Assembly (NCBI RefSeq): GCF_032884065.1
Contig: NC_088866.1
Coordinates: 58,425,866 to 58,489,865 of the forward strand
DNA length: 64,000 nucleotides
Source: Artemia franciscana
Taxonomy: Eukaryota > Arthropoda > Branchiopoda > Anostraca > Artemiidae
Direction of reading: 5' to 3'
Positions 57,691 to 64,000 of the stretch are shown in pieces. The stretch's first letter is position 1, and each line of letters starts with the position of its first letter. The position numbers and the translations under genes were made by a program. Below the pieces are notes generated by a model, which was given only the letters and a program-made list of their open reading frames with translations, was not told the origin of the DNA and ran no database searches.

Positions 57691-58513
57691 CAGGGGAATG
57701 CCCTACAAATATGTAGAATACCTACATACGAGGCATGGACCAAGGGGGACCTTGTCCGTGGGGGTCCATAATTGAAATTGGGGCACCCTCTTCTGGGGCT
57801 ATAAATACAGGTGGAGGAGGAAGAGGGCCTCTCAAATGTACATTCAACAGGGCCCACTGGCGTGTCCAAACGTCCTATGAGTTACAAACCTTCTCCCAAT
57901 AATGTGAGGATCCTCCATAGGAAGACAACTGCGGCAGGGTGTAAGATCCAGATCTAGTCACAACGGCCTCTGTTAAGGGCTGCCTCGAGCGTTTCGGGGT
58001 ACTTGCAAGACTGGGGAACTTGGTCAACTTTTCCCGCTTGAGGAGTGGCGCCCATTGAGGAAATTATAGCCTAGTCAACAACACAGCACTCGCACGGGAT
58101 TCTAATTATTGGATGTTTTCCTGGGCTTGGTTTGTTTTGATGGGCGTTTTTGGGCTGAAAAACCTCTTCATAGCTAAATTATATACTATGGGTTGCCTCC
58201 CCGTAGTGGCATAATATTTGTAGGTATGAATATATAATGAGTCGGAGGTAATAGGCTTGGGACTGTCTGTGCAGGATTTCGACTCTTGTTGATTGAATAG
58301 CATTGCCAAATGCTCATAACCTAATAGTCATCCCATAAAAGTCTACTGTGCTCCCTTGGTCCCCTGTTCTGACTACATTAATCTGGCCCCCGCTAAGAAT
58401 CCCACCACGTAATTTAATTTTGTAATGTAATTAATAAAGTAATGTAATGTAATTTAAATAAAGTTAAGTGTAAAAATGGTACCTTTGCAGGTCGTTTTAA
58501 ATTTCCCGCACTT

Positions 58514-61174
58514 TTGTTAAGCAACGCTGAAAGTCTTAATTTTGACAAACTTAATGAATTAGACTCCTTTTCTAAAATATATAGATCAGACATAATCGCT
58601 ATTACTGAAGTACACGCTCAAAATACACACATGTTAAAAATGAATAATTTCACCCAGTTTATTAAACTCAGACCCGAAACCCACCCTCTGGGTAAGAAAG
58701 GGGGTGGAATTCTTTTCTTTGTCCGTAATGATTTTTATCCTTCAGAAATATTAGTTCCTTGTCTTACTCCCTTTGATGAAATTTTGTGGGTTTGTGTTCG
58801 ACCTAAAGTCTTACCACGTCCTTTCAATTTGATTGTCCTGTGTTGTTTTTACTACTCTCCTGGGCAGAGAGCGGCTGAAAAAATTAATTTTATTGAAAAA
58901 TTGCATGGCAGTGCGGACTATGTACTATCTAAATACCCAAATGCTGGAATTTTCCTCTTAGGTGATGCAAATGAATTAAAACTTGAGTCTACATGTAATA
59001 CTTTTAGTCTAAAACAAATTGTAAAAGTCCCTACTACCAAAGGCAATTCTACTCTTGATTTAATATGCACCAATATGTCAAATTTCTACAGACCCGTCAC
59101 CATTCTTCCCCCTCTCGGAGGTAGTTACCACTATAGCCTACTCCTATCTCCACTAGCTAACGTTAAACATTCCTTTATTATTACTGAAACCGTCTTTAGA
59201 CCTCTAATTGACTCAGGACTCTACAATTTTGGCTCTTGGATCACTAGTGAAAATTGGTCCCCTGTGTACCAAACAAATGATGTCGACTTCAAGGCTTTGT
59301 CCCTCCAAAATTTATTGAGGAATAATTATGAAGCCCATTTTCCGGTGAAAAAAAAAATTAAAATATGCTCTACCGATAAACCTTACATTACTGCGACTTT
59401 TAAAAAACTAATAAGGAAAAAAATCAATTTGTTCAAGCAAGGACACATCACACAGGCTAATGATCTAAGAAAGTTCCTGAAGAGAAAATTGAGAAAGGCA
59501 GCTTCTGGGTATTACAATAATAAGGTTAAGGATTTGTATTCTAACAAACCCAAACAATGGTACAGGAAAATTAAAGAGATTTGCGGAAAAAACCCTGTTG
59601 AAGTTAATTTTCATCTCCCTGAGCCCCCTTACAAGATAGCCAACGATTTGAACCTGCATCTTGCGTCCATAGTACAAAGTCTCCCCCTTTCACTGGCTCA
59701 GGTCAAACTTCCTCCCTCCACCTCTTTCCCCCAAATTTCTCCCTCTGATATCATAAATAAAATCCAAAAGCTCAAAAAATCAAATACTTGCCCATTAGAC
59801 ATCCCAATTGACTTGATTAAAGCCTTTTCAGACACAATTGCTGGACCTTTATCTGATATTGTTAACCAAATTACAAAATCTGGTAAATTCCCAAGTTGCT
59901 GGAAACTAGGTTTTATAACACCCATCCCAAAGAAATCTTCCAGTCTGACTATAACCAACATGCGTCCTATTACACTCACTCCAGTTTTTTCTAAGCTTTA
60001 CGAAGGGTTTCTTTGTGACTGGCTTAAAATTAAAATTATTCCACGCATTGACATCCGACAGTTTGGTAATTTAAGAAAAACCTCCACCACCCGTTACCTT
60101 GTACACTTTTTTCACACGATCCTAAGTGAACTAGAGAAACCAAATGTTTGGCTAAACCTGGTTTTAGTCGATTTCCAAAAAGCGTTTGACTTAGTTGACC
60201 ACACTATCCTAATTCGTTTACTACATGATAACTTTGAAATTGACCCACTCTTAGTAAATATTGTTATATCGTTCCTTTCAGACAGATCACAAGTTGTAAA
60301 ATACAAAAATACCTCCTCTAACCCCCTCCCTAGGTACTGTGGAATACCTCAAGGAATCTTATTGGGACCACTATTATTTCTTGTCATGATTAACGAAATT
60401 GGCAAGGAATTCCCCCAAAGATGGAAATATGTTGATGACTTGTCAATCCTTGAAGTATGTCATAGGAATATTAAAAGTGACCCCGTTGAAATCCTAACCC
60501 AATGTTCGGATGAATCCAAGAATCTAAATATGACAGTAAATCCCACTAAATCACAGATAATGACAATCAACTTCTTGAAATCTACTCCTGCTTTTTGCGA
60601 TCCGATCCCAAGCGAAATGCTAGTGAAACATGTTAAGCTTCTTGGTGTCACAATTTCTAATGATCTTAAGTGGGAAACACATGTATCCAACATTGTTAAA
60701 CAAGCAAATGTTTCACTATCCATTTTTAAGCTACTAAACAAATTTAATTGTCCTAAGATACATTCCCTCCGTGTTTACTTATCCTTTATCAGGCCGTTAT
60801 TGGAATATGCATGTCCGGTCTGGCATTCGCAACTTTCAAATGAACTTAGTGACAAAATCGAGTCGGTCCAAAAGCATTCGCTCAGGATCATTTACAAAGA
60901 AGGCAAAATTCCATAATCCTTCCTCCTTAAAGCTGCGCGCATTACCACCTTAAAAGAAAAGAGGGGAAAAATTTGCCTGCTTTTCGCTAAATCAGTCATT
61001 TCTAATCATCGTACTGAGGACTTACTCCCTGATTTTCACAATCCCATTAGACTCCGACTCTCCCGGTCAGCCTCCTTAGCAATCCCAACTTACTCTCCGA
61101 TCCATGCTGCTACAGAAAGGTTTCGCAAAAGTTTTATACCCTTTATTCTGGAACACCTTAATAATAATTCGTGA
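58514..61174 (+). pseudogene. LINE ORF2: endonuclease and reverse transcriptase, one nonsense codon
   Basis: The 800 codons up to TAA at 60914-60916 are open, and the same frame then continues 85 codons to TGA at 61172-61174. A single C-to-T type change of a Gln codon is the simplest explanation of the internal stop. Residues (counted from 58514): an apurinic-type endonuclease with 'AITEVHA' (Glu32), 'LLGDANE' (150-154) and 'GGSYHYS' near 201-207 in place of the usual SDH. Then the reverse transcriptase with 'MRPITLTP', 'DFQKAFDLVDH' (from 553), 'GIPQGILLGPLLF' (from 610) and a YVDD active site (639-642) rather than the usual FADD. No ATG in frame lies at the start: the frame is open back to 58448 and the first codon taken here is TTG, so the true start is uncertain or lost. 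Confidence 0.9.
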
Positions 61175-61443
61175 TTATGTAATTGCCAAAATCCCCCTTT
61201 CCTCTATTGCCGTTTTTATTCTTTTTTTATTTACTGCAATGTTTTTGTAATTTAATTGTTAAGTTTACTGATTTGCCCTTTATCTTTGATGATTTTGCTT
61301 TTTAATTCCTTTTAATTTTAAGTGTTCGACTGAATGTACTATTTTGATTTTTTTTTCCTAGCTTTTAGTGACATATAAAGCGAATTCGGCTCTTCAAAGC
61401 TTGTGATAGTCTTCTGCAAATAAATATTATCTTATCTTATCTT
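61175..61443 (+). other. LINE 3' untranslated region and microsatellite tail
   Basis: T-rich non-coding sequence after the ORF2 stop, then 'gacatataaagcgaattcgg', 'ctcttcaaagcttgtgatag' and a (TTATC)n tail at 61424-61443. Such tails are thought to be the recognition site of the element's own reverse transcriptase. Confidence 0.7.
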
Positions 61444-61444
61444 A

Positions 61445-64000
61445 CCGTGTTTTGACCAAGATGTGTCCAGGATTGAACAAAGCCTCCAACTTACTGGAGT
61501 TCACAGGGACTTCTTGCTGTCCGGTTCTAAGCCGGCTTAAGCGCTTCGGTGTAGACTTGAGAAGATATGCTGGTCCCCATCCTGCACTGGTATCCGGGAT
61601 CATTGCGTTTCTTGAGGCCAAAATAATTTCAATGATTTAAAGAACATGAAAATTGGAACTTGGAATGTTACGACGTTAAAAAATGACTATCGTGTCGACA
61701 TTTTGACTGACGAATTCAGACGGTTTGAACTTGATTTACTAGGAGTTTCAGAAACTCATATCCCAGGGGTTGGAAGCATGAAATTAGGTGACATAGAATG
61801 TGTTTACTCAGGTAGGAAGGATGGGGTACATAGACAGTGAGTAGGGCTCATGATGAATAACGAAGCTGCTAAGTCTTGTTTAGGCTGGGAAGGCATTAAT
61901 AATAGAATACTAATTGCTCGTTTTATGACTAAAAAGTTTAGGGTATCAGTTATAGTAGTATATGCCCCTGTTGAACCAACTGACGAAGGTAGTGACTCAG
62001 ATGAATTTTACTTGTAGTTACAGGAGCAAATAGACAGGGTACCAGGTAGAAATATGGTGTTTTTGCTAGGAGATTTTAACTCCCAGGCTGGTAGAAATAG
62101 GGACAGCCTATTTCTACCAGCCTGTCTAGCCTAGGTAAGTTTGGTGTAGAAAAAGAAAACAGTAATGGCTACAGACTTTTACAATTTCGTAGGCATAACA
62201 ACCTAGTAATAACCAATACTGTGTTTGGTCATAAAATGGCCCATAAGTTGACATGATATTTACTTGATAGTAAGACAGCAAATCTTATTGATTATGTTAT
62301 TGTAAACCGAAGACTAGCAGGATCAATACAAGATACTAGGGTGTATAGGAGTGCTGTTATTGATGTTAAAAGTAAAGATCACCATCTAGTAGTGTCTAAG
62401 GTTAATTTAAAGCGTGAATTTCGGAAGGGTAGCTACCTCCCGGAAAGTTATGATGGTGGTAGACTCCAGAATGAAAATTTGAGAGAAACCTCCCAGGAAC
62501 AGTTGGACACTAAACTTGAGAGTTTAAAATTTGACAATGGAAGATGGATGGAATAATTTTAGAAAAACGATTTGTGAAGTTGCTGATGGTGTCTTAGGAA
62601 AGAGTGTTAAGACTGCACCTAGGAATATTAGTAAAAAGCTTTATGTTTAATAGAGAGTAGAAGGGGTTTGCACAAGAATTATCATAGGGATAAGTAATAT
62701 GAAAACAAAAGAAATGTAAAGAAAGTGGAGAAAGCATTAGAATATGAACTAAGGAGATGCGAAGTGGATGCCATGGATAAAATTGCCGAGGATCTGGAAA
62801 ATGCAGCTAGACGCTATAAAAGTAAAATATTATACCTAGCATGTTAATAAATTAAGAGGTAGTAGTCAATCCGGACTAGTCCCAGTTAAAGATAAGAATG
62901 GAGCCCCAATTAGTGATAAAGAAAGAGTTAAAGAAAGATGGGCGGGATATTTTGAGAATGTGCTAAACCGAGATACAGTTGCAAGAAAAGATATAGATGA
63001 AAATGAAATAGTTTGTGATACCTTGGATATGAAGGAAGATTTGTTTTGTGAGGAAGAATTAGCGACAGTACTAAAAGGATTAAAAAATAATAAGACTCCA
63101 GATGCTGATAGTGTGATAAACGAGTTTCTTAAATATGGTGGCTCTGAGGTTAGAAATAAGCTACTGAAGAATGTGAATATGATGTTTGAAAAAGGGGAAG
63201 TAGCTAACGATTTTAGGAAAACCTTAATTAAACCACTGTATAAGAAAGGTTACAGCCTTTATTGTTGAAGTTGTTCTCTGTAGGTAGCAAATTACTTAGT
63301 AATATGATACTTTTTAGACTGAGAGATGCTGTAGACAAAGTTTTAAGGGAAGAACAGTGCGGTTTCAGAAAAGTTAGAGGATGAGTCGACCAGGTTTTCA
63401 CTCTTAGGCTAATAATTGAGAAGTCCTTTGGTTGTCAAACACCTTTGGTCCTCAGTTTTATCGATTATGAGCCAGCTTTCGATTCTGTTGATAGAAGACC
63501 GTTAGCAAAGGTGAATATGTTCGAGAATAATACTGCTGTGGTTAAGGTAGGAAATGAGGTTAGCAACTGGTTTTGTATTAAATCAGGAGTTAAGCATGGT
63601 TGTGTTCTATCCCCCTTTATGGATCATTTTCATAGAATTTGTCTTAAGGAGCACAGGAAAGGCAATTGCAGACCACAGAATCAAGTGGGGAGGAAAAACG
63701 GTCCTGGACTTAAATTATGCTGATGATTTAAGCATAATAGATGAAAGTGTGAGCAAAATGAATGAAATTTTAGAGGTTTTGCGAGTTGAGGGTGCTAGAA
63801 TAGGTTTGAAAATTAATGTTAATAAGACTAAATCACTAAGGCTAGGAATAAGTGAAGATGAAAAGGTGACTTCGGGTACCGAAAATATTGATAAGGTGTG
63901 CAGCTTCACTTACCTTGGTAGAATTATTAGTAAAGACGGTGGGAGCAGTAAAGACGTTAAAAGTAGAACAGCTAAGGCTCAGGGTGTTTTTCACAATTAA
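61445..64000 (+). pseudogene. RTE-like LINE, degraded, runs off the window
   Basis: The endonuclease begins at ATG 61646 with 'MKIGTWNVTTLKND', then 'LDLLGVSETHIPG', 'VSVIVVYAPVEPTDEGSD' and 'VFLLGDFNSQAGRN'. This is the pattern of RTE/craniofacial-development-protein-2-like elements. Downstream are 'LIDYVIVNRR', 'DHHLVVSKVNL', the reverse-transcriptase parts 'KGLKNNKTPDADSVINEFLK', 'EEQCGFRK', 'FIDYEPAFDSVDR', 'GVKHGCVLSP', YADD (about 63716-63727) and 'TYLGRIISKDGGS'. Stops and frame changes occur near 61838, 62015, 62120, 62255, 62555, 62648, 62700, 63268, 63380 and 63600. The region 61445-61645 is probably its 5' part. Confidence 0.87.
62084..62124. repeat. perfect 18-bp inverted repeat inside the RTE endonuclease
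   Basis: CAGGCTGGTAGAAATAGG (62084-62101) and its exact reverse complement (62107-62124) are separated by GACAG. The left arm codes for the conserved 'QAGRNR'. The right arm has no coding sense and interrupts the frame, so it appears to be an inserted inverted copy. Confidence 0.9.

Larger units (their letters stand above)
57695..61443 (+). mobile_element. LINE (non-LTR retrotransposon), nearly intact
   Basis: The likely 5' junction is at the broken satellite monomer. An untranslated region of about 750 bp precedes ORF2 (58514-61174). The 3' region ends in 'aaataaatattatc' and 'ttatcttatcttac', the short microsatellite tail found in CR1/L2-type elements. A second LINE follows immediately. 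No ORF1 was recognised in 57695-58500. The domain order (endonuclease, then reverse transcriptase, no RNase H seen) suits the CR1/L2/Jockey branch. Confidence 0.8.

Overview
This is a gene-poor, AT-rich and repeat-dense stretch of an animal nuclear genome. It looks arthropod and probably crustacean. That rests on three things seen here: an inserted mitochondrial fragment in the order cox3–trnG–nad3 that reads with the invertebrate mitochondrial code, a nuclear gene split by very long introns, and a varied set of arthropod-type transposable elements (hAT, Helitron, several LINE clades, a Penelope-like tail, tRNA-derived SINEs). Several repeat families look to me like those of brine shrimp (Artemia), but that is recollection and not proof.

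The only host protein gene I can support is the mitochondrial large-subunit ribosomal protein mL44 (MRPL44) on the + strand. Four exons are visible (12597-12735, 14244-14501, 19471-19555, 48638-48941). Their phases join perfectly and give about 262 contiguous codons covering the N-terminal linker, the RNase III-like domain and most of the double-stranded-RNA-binding domain. The first and last exons are not securely found. The introns are about 1.5, 5.0 and 29.1 kb, so most of the window is intron.

Layout. 1-4440: unassigned, with one degraded repeat family. 4490-7128: a 112-bp satellite interrupted by a roughly 1.2-kb nuclear mitochondrial insertion. 7144-8680: degraded hAT transposase. 10262-11955: degraded LINE. 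12597-19555: first three visible mL44 exons, with two copies of a tRNA-derived SINE in the introns. 19556-48637: giant intron with short tandem repeats, a TIR/TSD-bounded hAT element (27900-30688), a composite foldback repeat region (31.1-37.5 kb), a minisatellite-filled Helitron with a helicase tail and doubled 3' end (37860-40538), a Penelope-like tail, a MITE candidate and a 5-kb giant inverted repeat built of tandem units (42882-47923). 48638-48941: mL44 exon. 50-55 kb: more copies of the composite and foldback families. 56850-57690: a 135-bp satellite. 57700-61443: an almost intact LINE with one nonsense codon. 61445-64000: a degraded RTE-like LINE running off the end.

The transposon genes are mostly dead and do not work together. 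The most unusual architectures are the giant inverted repeat, the foldback family, the Helitron whose minisatellite carries a piece of its own helicase code, and the mitochondrial insertion inside a satellite.
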